A stretch of DNA of 32,836 nucleotides, taken from Phycisphaerales bacterium. Its GTDB lineage: Bacteria > Planctomycetota > Phycisphaerae > UBA1845. The position numbers and the translations under genes are program-made. Every line of letters starts with the position of its first letter. Position 1 is the first letter of the stretch. The notes under the pieces are model-generated. The model ran no database searches. It saw nothing but the letters and a program-made list of their open reading frames with translations, and was not told where the DNA came from. This document shows positions 1-8,194 of this stretch, piece after piece. Where the stretch lies: positions 4,790,497 through 4,823,332 of the forward strand of contig CP070827.1 of assembly GCA_020344555.1 (NCBI GenBank). The letters are read 5' to 3'.

Positions 1-214
1 ATGATCTGGTGGCCGGCTCGCGTCACCAGATGATCGGCCAAAAGTGAGAATTGCTTGCTTCGTCGAATGTGCCAAGACATGTGGGCATGGTTCACAACGT
101 GTATCATCGTCCACCCAGTCGGCGAAGCTACGGAGCGACGAAGCCACGAAGCGACGAAGGGATTGGCGATTGTGCCAGCGCCCAGGGATGGGGCACCCGC
201 GCCACGGCTCGCGG
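1..214. other. Intergenic stretch at window edge with a hairpin and short repeats
   Basis: No gene is supported here. An 8-bp inverted repeat (ATCTGGTG at 4-11, CACCAGAT at 24-31) could form a hairpin with a 12-nt loop, but no T-run follows. Around 133-160 the 9-mer GCGACGAAG occurs twice, separated by a related CACGAAG, giving a small imperfect direct repeat. The cytochrome gene on the minus strand ends at 215, so this is its 3' flank. I see no convincing terminator. Confidence 0.4.
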
Positions 215-1957
215 CTACGGCAAGATTGTCAGTGCCGATGCGATCACGGTTGGTGTCTTGTCGGCCGCGTCGTAGAGATCGCCGAACTGGTTGTTTAGCG
301 GCGTGTCGATTTCGCGGGCCTCAACGGCGAAGCGGTATGACACGCTCTGATAGAGCAGCTCGGCCGTGACGGTGAACGGCCCGTTGCGGCCGGCAGTATC
401 GATCTCGTAGGTGATCTGATCGGACCCGCCGGTGAAGTTCACGTCGTTGGCGGCCTCTCCGTAGACGGCGACATCCGCGTGGGCCGTCGCCTTGTCGAAA
501 CCGCGCGGCAAGAGGCGATTGTCCTTGGCATATGCCGCAGCCCGAAGAAGCGTGTAGGTCACCTCGGCCGCACTGTCCTCCATAATGGCTTCGTAGATCT
601 GAACCTGATCGGCCGAGGTAATCACGTCGCGGTGGGGCTCGAAGATGGTGGCGTCCATCACGGCATTGTTGCCGATGATGCTGCCGTCGGTCTGGGGTGT
701 ACCCGATTCGAAGATTACCGTGCCGTTGGAATCGGTGATGGTAAGGAGGATCCACGCACGGCGGGAGGGAAAGCTGGTGGGGAACTTGTGGCCCGTCATG
801 TTGGTCACCTCCAGCGTGGTGGTAAGCGTTTGGCCGCTTATCCGGGCATCGATGATGGCCAGGTCGGCCGTTTCGTTCTGCAGGAAATCCTCGGTACGGG
901 CGATGGAGTCGTTGAACTGCACTGTAGAGGCAGTGAGTCCGAGTTCCTCTATATTGTCACGAAGGAGCCGCAACATTTGCACATTGCCGCCAAGGAACTG
1001 ATGCTGATAAAACGGCTCACGGGCCTCGAGTCCGGAGGGGACCCGCGAGATCACCGCCGACCCCTCGGCGACGGGCATGTGGCAGTCCTGGCATTGTTGA
1101 TCATCGCCCACGCCGTCGCCGAACTCGCTGTGCTGCCATTCCAAGAACGGCGTCTGCTCGGGGAACGTACCGACTATCTCTCCTTGTGCATCAAGCGTCG
1201 GAGTGAACAGTGTGTGGCAGGTGGCGCACAGGCCGGAAGCACCGATGTGCTCTCCGAAGACCGGCGTGTAACCGACGGACGCCTGCATGACGCCGGGCTG
1301 TTGCGGGTCGAGATATGGGCCGAACAGCAGGCGGCCTGGCGCAACCGCCTGCGTGTCGATTTCGTAGTTTCCGTTGAAGCTCCCTTCAGGATCGGCCAGG
1401 AACGTGCCCTGAATCTGGTGACACAGGCTGCACGAGACGCCGTCCAGTGCCGGCACGTGCAGGGAGTTCTCGTCGCTGAAGAACCCACCGTTCAGGATCA
1501 AGGTATCGGTTCCGTCGGCAACGGCCTGAGTGTGCGCCATGGGCATGTGGCAACTCGCGCAGACATCCTCGATCGTCTCGCGCAAATCGGGGGCGTGTTC
1601 GACTTCTGCAGCGACCGAAGCGAGGAAGAACGGATCCCTAGTGGCGTTTGCCATCATTGTGGCACGCCAATGGGCGTCGATCGACACATCCGCTCCGGTC
1701 TCATCGGTCAGCTCACTGTGGCAGGCGGCGCAGTTGCCGGACCCGACGAAATTCTCCGTGGAGAAGTTGACCAACGGAAGGCCGGCGACGTTGTCGTTGA
1801 CGTTGTCGTTGGCGTTGTCGTCACCGTTGTCATTCACATTGCCGTTGTCGCCGGGACCGTCTATTGGGGCGCAACCGACAAGCTGGCCTGTCGTCGCGAC
1901 CATAAGTGCACCGGCAAGTAGCCAAACCACCGATTGTTTTGCTCGCTGCGTGTTCAT
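215..1957 (-). CDS. Multihaem (5 x CXXCH) cytochrome c lipoprotein
   Basis: A 580-residue periplasm-facing electron-transfer protein. Residues 1-29 form a lipoprotein signal with lipobox LVGC (Cys29), followed by an Asn/Asp-rich linker at about 33-57. Five haem-attachment motifs are visible: CAACH (76-80), CASCH (133-137), CSLCH (176-180), CATCH (244-248) and CQDCH (289-293). The spacing resembles cytochrome c554-type multihaem domains. Residues from about 300 lack cysteine motifs and look like a beta-rich C-terminal domain. I chose the start at 1957 because GGAGG lies 6 nt upstream and the signal peptide begins there; the reading frame stays open a further 106 codons upstream without signal-like sequence. 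The redox partner is not visible. Multihaem c-type cytochrome is sure; the exact family is not. Confidence 0.9.
   Translation of the reverse strand: MNTQRAKQSVVWLLAGALMVATTGQLVGCAPIDGPGDNGNVNDNGDDNANDNVNDNVAGLPLVNFSTENFVGSGNCAACHSELTDETGADVSIDAHWRATMMANATRDPFFLASVAAEVEHAPDLRETIEDVCASCHMPMAHTQAVADGTDTLILNGGFFSDENSLHVPALDGVSCSLCHQIQGTFLADPEGSFNGNYEIDTQAVAPGRLLFGPYLDPQQPGVMQASVGYTPVFGEHIGASGLCATCHTLFTPTLDAQGEIVGTFPEQTPFLEWQHSEFGDGVGDDQQCQDCHMPVAEGSAVISRVPSGLEAREPFYQHQFLGGNVQMLRLLRDNIEELGLTASTVQFNDSIARTEDFLQNETADLAIIDARISGQTLTTTLEVTNMTGHKFPTSFPSRRAWILLTITDSNGTVIFESGTPQTDGSIIGNNAVMDATIFEPHRDVITSADQVQIYEAIMEDSAAEVTYTLLRAAAYAKDNRLLPRGFDKATAHADVAVYGEAANDVNFTGGSDQITYEIDTAGRNGPFTVTAELLYQSVSYRFAVEAREIDTPLNNQFGDLYDAADKTPTVIASALTILP
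1790..1855 (-). repeat. Imperfect 12-bp tandem repeat encoding an Asn-Asp linker
   Basis: Within the cytochrome gene, units of about 12 bp (coding strand AAC GAC AAC GTC and variants) repeat to encode NDNV/NDNG-type tetrapeptides directly after the lipidated cysteine. This is a flexible hydrophilic spacer between the membrane anchor and the first haem domain. Such repeats can change length by slippage. Confidence 0.75.
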
Positions 1958-2334
1958 TGCCAACCTCCGAGGACGAAACTGGATATCGAAACATACATCG
2001 CGGCTGAGGCGCGGTTTAACAGAAGGTCCAGAGGCTGTCCAGACAGGTATGACGATTCTGTGGTGGGTCACTGTTCCGATGGGCACGGTACGCGGGAGCG
2101 GCGAGCGGGTGCGCCCGGCCTGTTCCGGTTTCGCAGCGCCCTTGAAGCGTCTGCGCGGCAATGGTGGTGTCACCATGTCGATGCAACATGGGGCTGCCCT
2201 ATCCACACAAGCGGATTCGCGAGACGCTGGACCAAAAAGGGGCGGGATTGCCATCGGCCCTTCGCCGCACGGCATCCTGCACTGCCGACGACTGTCTTGA
2301 CATGGGTGGGTTGTCGGCGTGCCCTCAGGTCTGA
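1958..2334. other. 377-nt gap between cytochrome and peptidase genes
   Basis: Apart from the ribosome-binding site of the cytochrome gene (GGAGG on the minus strand at about 1964-1968) I see no gene, RNA or clear promoter. The open frames crossing it are extensions or shadows of neighbouring genes. Confidence 0.5.
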
Positions 2335-4209
2335 CTACGGTCGTCTCCGGGCGGACAGTTCGACGTCGAGGATCAGCTCCTCCTGGCCGCGGCGCACGGT
2401 CACCTGGATGACATCTCCCGGTTCCTTGTGGGCGGTCGCGGCCCGATATTCGTCGAGGCCACTTATGGGAAGGCCGTCAATCCGGATGATGCGATCATCG
2501 GATTGCATGCCTGCCTTGTCGGCCCCACTGCCCGGGAACACGCGTACGACTCGCCAGCCGGGGGCGCCGGACGTGTCGTCCATGTCCGGCACGACACCCA
2601 TCACGACGCCGTGGCCCGGACCGGTGCTCCGGAATATGCTCGCCCGCTTATCCACCTGTGCAAAGACCGGAGCGTCCTCCTCGTTCATAACGTCCAGGAC
2701 AATGTGGTAGGCCAGATCAACAATTTGGGCGGCGCCTTCGGCGTTGATCTTTTCGGTATCGTCACTGGGCTGGTGTAAGTCGCGGTGCATGCCGGTGTGG
2801 AAGAACAGCGCAGGTATGTCCGCGCGATAGAACGGGGCGTGATCGCTGGGCCCCCGGGCACTGTCTTCGGGAAGATACTCGATGCCGGCCTCCTCCGTTC
2901 GCCGTTCGATGATCTCCTTGAACGAACCGCCCGTGCCTAGGCCTTGAATCCCGAGCATATTGGCTTGGTTGTCGGGGTTGAGTCGGCCGATCATGTCGAA
3001 GTTGAGCATGGCAACCACCGAATCGAGGTCCACGGTCGGCTCCTCGACGTAGTGCCGGCTGCCGTGCAAGCCTGTCTCCTCCCCGGCGAAGGCCATAAAG
3101 ATAACGCTGCGATTACGATTGGGCGTCCGGGCAAGGGCCCAGGCCGCCTCGATTACGCCTGCGGTTCCGGAGGCATTGTCGTCAGCCCCGTTGCAGACCT
3201 GACCCCGGCGGACTCCGACATGATCGTAGTGAGCGCCAATGACTATGTACTCGTCGGCATGTGTTCCGGTTCCCGGCAGTACGCCGATCACGTTTCGGGC
3301 CGGAATATCTTTGGACTCGTACGCCACGGTTCCCGCCACCCGCACTCCTGCCAACGGAGCGGAAACATTCCGGCCTTCCTCGTCAAGCTGTTGTTGCAGT
3401 TCGGTCAGCGAGCCGAGCCCACCGGCGGCAAGAAGCTCGTCGGCTAAGTGCCGCTTGACGTGTAACGCCGGAAGGCCGTGGTCTTCGCCGCGCGGCCGGA
3501 AGCGCATCAGGCCATCGATGCCGTCTTCACCAGGGTCCTGATTGGCGACGAAGACGGCCGCCGCACCCTTCTCGGCTGCGAGTTTCACTTTCCGATCAAA
3601 CCTGGCATGGTCGGTGTAACCGCCATCGGGATCCCAACCGGGCGGCTCCCGTCGCAGCATGAGTACAACACGGTCGGTGGCGTCGATGCCGGCGTAGTCG
3701 TCGTATTCCTGGTCCGGGTTGGCTGCGCCATATCCGACGAAGATCATTTCACCGTCGAAGTCACCTTGGGCCGAGAAGCTGAATGGCGTGAAGTCGGCTT
3801 TGACGAGTGCATCGACGGAGGCTCCCTGGAAGGTCAAGTCGGTCTCATCTAGCAGTTCCGCAGGACGGGAAATGGTGAATTCCTGGAAATAGGTTGCGTC
3901 AGGACCGCCCGGTTCGAGCCCGGCCGCGGCGAACTGACCCGCAATATAGCCAGCCGCCAAGTCGATACCTCTGGAGCCGTTGTCCCGGCCCTCGAGCTCG
4001 TCATGTGCGAGCAGGGCAATGTGCGACAGGTAGCGATCGGGAGGAGTCTTAGGCGTGGCGGCCAATGGAACGGTTGGTGCCGGTGGTGACTGTGTGCCTT
4101 GCGCTTCAGGCGATAGCCTAACCGCACGCGACGTGCACGCTGATACGCCAACCAGCAACATCACGCTGAACACACCGAGCAACAGACATCGGTCGTCGCG
4201 ACGGATCAT
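2335..4209 (-). CDS. M28-family metallopeptidase lipoprotein with PA and PDZ domains
   Basis: A 624-residue secreted zinc aminopeptidase-like protein. Residues 1-25 are a lipoprotein signal with lipobox VSAC (Cys25). A protease-associated (PA) domain occupies roughly 150-290. The M28 catalytic domain spans about 305-505, with the expected di-zinc residues: H327 and D329 (GAHYDH), D344 (DDNASG), E377/E378 (AGEET), D405 (NFDMIG) and H471. A PDZ domain lies at about 535-620 (core VFPGSGADKAGMQSDD), which may present substrates or bind C-termini. The start at 4209 has GGAGG 6 nt upstream and begins the signal peptide; the frame is open 41 codons further upstream. All catalytic ligands are present, so it should be active. 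The natural substrate is unknown. Confidence 0.92.
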   Translation of the reverse strand: MIRRDDRCLLLGVFSVMLLVGVSACTSRAVRLSPEAQGTQSPPAPTVPLAATPKTPPDRYLSHIALLAHDELEGRDNGSRGIDLAAGYIAGQFAAAGLEPGGPDATYFQEFTISRPAELLDETDLTFQGASVDALVKADFTPFSFSAQGDFDGEMIFVGYGAANPDQEYDDYAGIDATDRVVLMLRREPPGWDPDGGYTDHARFDRKVKLAAEKGAAAVFVANQDPGEDGIDGLMRFRPRGEDHGLPALHVKRHLADELLAAGGLGSLTELQQQLDEEGRNVSAPLAGVRVAGTVAYESKDIPARNVIGVLPGTGTHADEYIVIGAHYDHVGVRRGQVCNGADDNASGTAGVIEAAWALARTPNRNRSVIFMAFAGEETGLHGSRHYVEEPTVDLDSVVAMLNFDMIGRLNPDNQANMLGIQGLGTGGSFKEIIERRTEEAGIEYLPEDSARGPSDHAPFYRADIPALFFHTGMHRDLHQPSDDTEKINAEGAAQIVDLAYHIVLDVMNEEDAPVFAQVDKRASIFRSTGPGHGVVMGVVPDMDDTSGAPGWRVVRVFPGSGADKAGMQSDDRIIRIDGLPISGLDEYRAATAHKEPGDVIQVTVRRGQEELILDVELSARRRP

Positions 4210-4387
4210 GGATTGGCCTCCTGAATGATGCACTTCGACGAACATATATCCGGGTTCCCGGTACCCATCATAACCGAGTAGGATCGCGTGCCGGCGGATG
4301 CGACAATTATCGACAAAACGGACCGGGGTCATGGGCGGGTAGCGTTACCCGATTCACAAACCGGGCTTGATCACAAATGAGAGTGCT

Positions 4388-7300
4388 TCAGGCCACGTTA
4401 GCGCCGGCAAACTCCACGCTCACCTGCGTCGAGATGCCGGGCTCTTGCATGGTAATCCCGTAGAGTTGATCCGCCACGTTCATCGTCCACTTCGAGTGCG
4501 TAATTATGATGAACTGCGTATCGCGGACGAATTCCTGGATGATCCGGTTAAAGCGCTCGTTGTTGGCTTCATCGAGAGCGGCATCCACCTCGTCCAGGAA
4601 CGCGCACGGCGCCGGACGGGACTTGAAGATGCTCATAAGAAGTGCAATCGCCGTAAGCGACTTCTCGCCGCCGGACATCAGCGAGATGGCCTGGAGGTCC
4701 TTCCCGGGAGGTTGGGCCAGGATCTCGATCCCGCACTCCAGAACATTGTCGGGATCTTCGAGAATGATATCCGCCCGACCGCCACCGAAGAGCTTACGGA
4801 ACAGAGCACGGAAGTTTTCGCGGATCTGTTCCAAGGCGGCTGTGAAGCGCTCCCGTGATTCGCGATTCAGCCTGTCGATCAACTGTTCCAACTGTCGGTG
4901 CGAGGCGGTGAGATCATCCCGTTGTCTGGTCAGGAAGCCGTGCCGTTGCTCCAATTCCTCCAGCTCGGTAATTGCATCGAGATTCACGTTGCCGAGCCGC
5001 TCCATCTTGCCACGAAGCTCGGTGATTTCGGTCTCGACCTGTTCCCAATCCTGTTCCTGGTGGTCGTACTGCGTGTAGCGCTCGGCCAGATCAATACCCA
5101 GCTCATCGGACACGCGGGAGACCAGATCGCCGCGCCGGACGTTAGTCTCGGTCAGCGACATTTGGTGTCCGTGCAGCTCGGCTTCGACGGTCTCGAGACG
5201 GCTACGGGCGGTTTTGAGGGCCTCAGTCAGGTTCTCCGACTCGTGGCGGAGGGCCTCCCGCCGATGCCGCAACTCCGTGCACCTTCCTTCCAGTTGCTCG
5301 ATGGTGGTATTCAGCGACTCCAGCCGCTGCCGGCCCTGCTCGACCGTGCTTTCGGCATCCGCGATTCGGGCTTCACATTGTTCGAGATCGTGCCCCAGGG
5401 CACCGAACGAGGTTTCGAGTTCCCGAATGATTCGTCTTAGAGCATTGATCGTCTCGGCAGCCGCGGCACGCTTCTCGGTCAATTGGCCGGCGCTCACCTT
5501 GACCTGGGTGAGCTCTTCCTGCACCTCCCGCCGAGTGGCCACGATCTTGTCGATCCGATCCTGATGGGCTGCAACCTTCTCTTCGCGCTGCCTGTTTTCC
5601 TGTTCGATGGCCTCGAGCGATTTGCCCTCTTCAGCGCTCTTTTCGAGCACTTCATTGATCTGGTGCTCGATCATTGCGACCTCTTGAGCGATCAACGGCT
5701 GCTCATTGGTTAACCGCTTGACCGTGTCGTCGATGCTCTGCAGGGCGGTGTTTGCCTCGACCTTGGCCGTGCTGGACTCGTAAATCGCCGTTCGCAGCTC
5801 TTGCTGCACATCATCCAGGTGGCTGATTTCCGCGTCAATACGGTTGAGCTGGTCACCCAACGTATCGATCCGCTTGTCGAGTTCGGTTGTTCGGGACCCG
5901 ATGTCGCGCAACTCGCTCTTACGGGAGATCAGACCTGTCCCCGACGAGGGCGGGCCCAGACTGATGCAACCGTCCGGCCTCACCACCTCACCCTGCAGAG
6001 TGACAAAACGATGGCCGGCGACGTCCATGGCAGCCATGGCCAGGGCGGCGTCAAGGTCCTCCGCCACCACGGTCTTTCCAAACAGATGGCGCCCGAGACG
6101 CTCGAACTGATCGGGGAAGCGAACGAGGTCAATGGCCCGTGCAACGAAGCCGGGCTGCCCCGAGAAGTCTCGTTCGTTGACAATCGGCGGCAGCCGGTCG
6201 AGGCAAAGGGCGGTCAACCGTCCGGGGAGGCTACTGAAGACTTCCGGGTGGGCGAGGAAGGTACGGCTATCGGTGATGACCAGGTGCTGGGCGGCCTCGC
6301 CCAGGACCGCTTCGATGACGCGGGCGTGAGCGACGTCCGCGTCGAATATATCAGCCACAAGTCCGGCCACGCTACCGAGCGCCGCCGGTGCGCCGTCTTG
6401 ATGCTTTTGGTCGAGAAGTCGGCGTGCCCCGGCGCCGACACCTTCCATACGTTGCTCCAGATCTTCCAGCAACTCGCGACGCGACAGCAAAGCGCTGCGC
6501 TGCTCCTTGGCTCCGGCAAGCCCGTCTACAACCTGCTGCCTGAGGGCCCCGGCGCGGGTGGCTTCGGCCTTTTTCCCTTCGAGACGGTCTGTCTCCTCGG
6601 CGATCAGGACATCGAGCTCGCCCAGGCGTCTATCGAACTGAGCCTTCCGTTCCAGAGCAGACTCCAACTCGAGGGAAATCCGCGCGTCGCGTTCGGAAAG
6701 TCGGCCTTTTTGACCGACCAACGACTCGCGATGGGTGTTGAGCCGGATGATCTCATTGTGCATTTGGGCGCTGTTGCGGAGCAGATCGATAATGCCGGCC
6801 TTTTCGTCTTCGAGAATCGCCTGGGCCTGGGTCAAGTCGCGGGCCAGCGACCGATCGCGTTCTGTCAGCTCATCAACGCGGGCATGCAATTCACGAGTCT
6901 GGTGCTGCAAACCGACCGCTGATTCCTGTGCTTCAGACAGTTGACGTTGACTTTCCTCCAGGCGCCGCCGGTCGGCAGCCTGGCGTTCCTTCAATCGCTC
7001 TAACAGCACCCTTTGTTCGTCCGCCCGTTTGGCGCCCGACTCGATACGCTCTTCCTGGGCCAGTAGCCCCGACTTGGCCTGGAGGAACTCGCTGTCCGCA
7101 GCGTTGATCTCATCGGCCAGGCCATCAAGCTGGGAGGTAAGTTGTGCCCCGTTTGCCTCGTGGCGGTCGATGTCGGTTCGAATGCCGGTGACTTGGTCAC
7201 TGCGCTGCTGCACGTCGTGCGTCAGACGGTCAACCTGTTCGGTGAAGCGGTGATACTCCGCCATCGCATAGCCGGAACGAAGCTCGTTCAGGCGGGCCTC

Positions 7301-7954
7301 ATATGCTCTGTAACTTCGAGCCTTGCCGGCCTGAAGCTTGACGCTGCGAAGACGTTTCTCCAGCTCCGCGATGATGTCCGCCACACGCAGCAGGTTCTGC
7401 TGGGTCCGCTCCAGCTTCCGCTCCGCTTCGCGCCGCCGCGCTTTATACTTACTAATGCCCGCAGCCTCGTCGAAGATGATGCGGCGTTCCGTAGGGCTGC
7501 TCTGGAGCAGGCTGTCGACGCGGCCCTGCTCGATGACGGAGTACGCCTCCACCCCGACGCCGGTGTCCATGAACAGCTCGCGGATATCCTTGAGGCGGTT
7601 GGTCTTACGATTGAGCAGGTACTCACTCTCGCCCGACCGGTAGAGCTTTCGCGTGACGGTGACTTCCTCCTGATCAAGCGGAAGAGTCCGGTCGGAGTTA
7701 TCGAAAACCAGGTCGACTTGAGACAAGCTGCTACTGCGGCGGGTGCTCGAGCCGTTGAAGATCATGTCGCTCATCTGCCGCCCGCGAAGCGAGCGGGCGG
7801 ATTGCTCGCCGAGCACCCATCGGAAGGCGTCGACGAGGTTGCTCTTGCCGCAGCCGTTCGGGCCCACAATGCAGGTGATCCCCGGACCAAAGTCGAAGTC
7901 GACCCTATCGGGAAAGCTCTTGAACCCAAGCGTGGTAATGCGTTTGAGAAACAT
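4388..7954 (-). CDS. smc: Chromosome segregation protein SMC
   Basis: A 1188-residue structural-maintenance-of-chromosomes ATPase of normal bacterial length. The N-terminal head carries the Walker A motif GPNGCGKS (31-38). Long coiled coils flank a hinge domain at roughly 500-675. The C-terminal head carries the ABC signature SGGEK (1094-1098), Walker B ending in D1121-E1122, the D-loop and a His switch (ITHSK). SMC dimers with ScpA/ScpB compact and align newly replicated DNA; neither partner gene is in this window. A GGAGG motif lies 11 nt before the ATG. The neighbouring M28 gene follows on the same strand after 178 nt, so co-transcription is possible but not shown. Confidence 0.97.
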   Translation of the reverse strand: MFLKRITTLGFKSFPDRVDFDFGPGITCIVGPNGCGKSNLVDAFRWVLGEQSARSLRGRQMSDMIFNGSSTRRSSSLSQVDLVFDNSDRTLPLDQEEVTVTRKLYRSGESEYLLNRKTNRLKDIRELFMDTGVGVEAYSVIEQGRVDSLLQSSPTERRIIFDEAAGISKYKARRREAERKLERTQQNLLRVADIIAELEKRLRSVKLQAGKARSYRAYEARLNELRSGYAMAEYHRFTEQVDRLTHDVQQRSDQVTGIRTDIDRHEANGAQLTSQLDGLADEINAADSEFLQAKSGLLAQEERIESGAKRADEQRVLLERLKERQAADRRRLEESQRQLSEAQESAVGLQHQTRELHARVDELTERDRSLARDLTQAQAILEDEKAGIIDLLRNSAQMHNEIIRLNTHRESLVGQKGRLSERDARISLELESALERKAQFDRRLGELDVLIAEETDRLEGKKAEATRAGALRQQVVDGLAGAKEQRSALLSRRELLEDLEQRMEGVGAGARRLLDQKHQDGAPAALGSVAGLVADIFDADVAHARVIEAVLGEAAQHLVITDSRTFLAHPEVFSSLPGRLTALCLDRLPPIVNERDFSGQPGFVARAIDLVRFPDQFERLGRHLFGKTVVAEDLDAALAMAAMDVAGHRFVTLQGEVVRPDGCISLGPPSSGTGLISRKSELRDIGSRTTELDKRIDTLGDQLNRIDAEISHLDDVQQELRTAIYESSTAKVEANTALQSIDDTVKRLTNEQPLIAQEVAMIEHQINEVLEKSAEEGKSLEAIEQENRQREEKVAAHQDRIDKIVATRREVQEELTQVKVSAGQLTEKRAAAAETINALRRIIRELETSFGALGHDLEQCEARIADAESTVEQGRQRLESLNTTIEQLEGRCTELRHRREALRHESENLTEALKTARSRLETVEAELHGHQMSLTETNVRRGDLVSRVSDELGIDLAERYTQYDHQEQDWEQVETEITELRGKMERLGNVNLDAITELEELEQRHGFLTRQRDDLTASHRQLEQLIDRLNRESRERFTAALEQIRENFRALFRKLFGGGRADIILEDPDNVLECGIEILAQPPGKDLQAISLMSGGEKSLTAIALLMSIFKSRPAPCAFLDEVDAALDEANNERFNRIIQEFVRDTQFIIITHSKWTMNVADQLYGITMQEPGISTQVSVEFAGANVA

Positions 7955-8181
7955 AGGTTAGGCTACCTCCGTGTGCCCCGGTCAACCGGCCATCCGTGAC
8001 CGCCGCAAGTATCGTACCCGCTGCCCCGCGAGCACGCAAACAGCTACGTTACGGTAACCCCGGCCGGAGTGCAAGAGCGGAAAGGCTCAAAAGCGAGCCG
8101 ACGGGGAGTCTCGCAGGACCAGGCCTGCCGGGAGTCGGTGAAGCCTGGCCTGAACGGGTCGCTCCGCGCTGCGGATCGGGG

Positions 8182-8187
8182 TATAAT
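8182..8187 (+). promoter_or_regulatory. TATAAT box just upstream of the histidine kinase ATG
   Basis: A perfect TATAAT lies with its 3' end 7 nt before the ATG at 8195. If used as a -10 element, transcription would start at or next to the ATG, giving a leaderless mRNA. I see no good -35 hexamer 16-19 nt upstream, so this is weak. Confidence 0.25.
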
Positions 8188-8194
8188 CAATGGC

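Noticed and set aside
479-1921. 480-residue open frame on the plus strand
   Set aside because: Fully antisense to the multihaem cytochrome gene, which has clear CXXCH motifs, a lipobox and a ribosome-binding site. The plus frame shows no domain.
5801-6922. 373-residue plus-strand frame
   Set aside because: Antisense shadow of the SMC hinge and coiled-coil region; GC-rich third positions keep it open.
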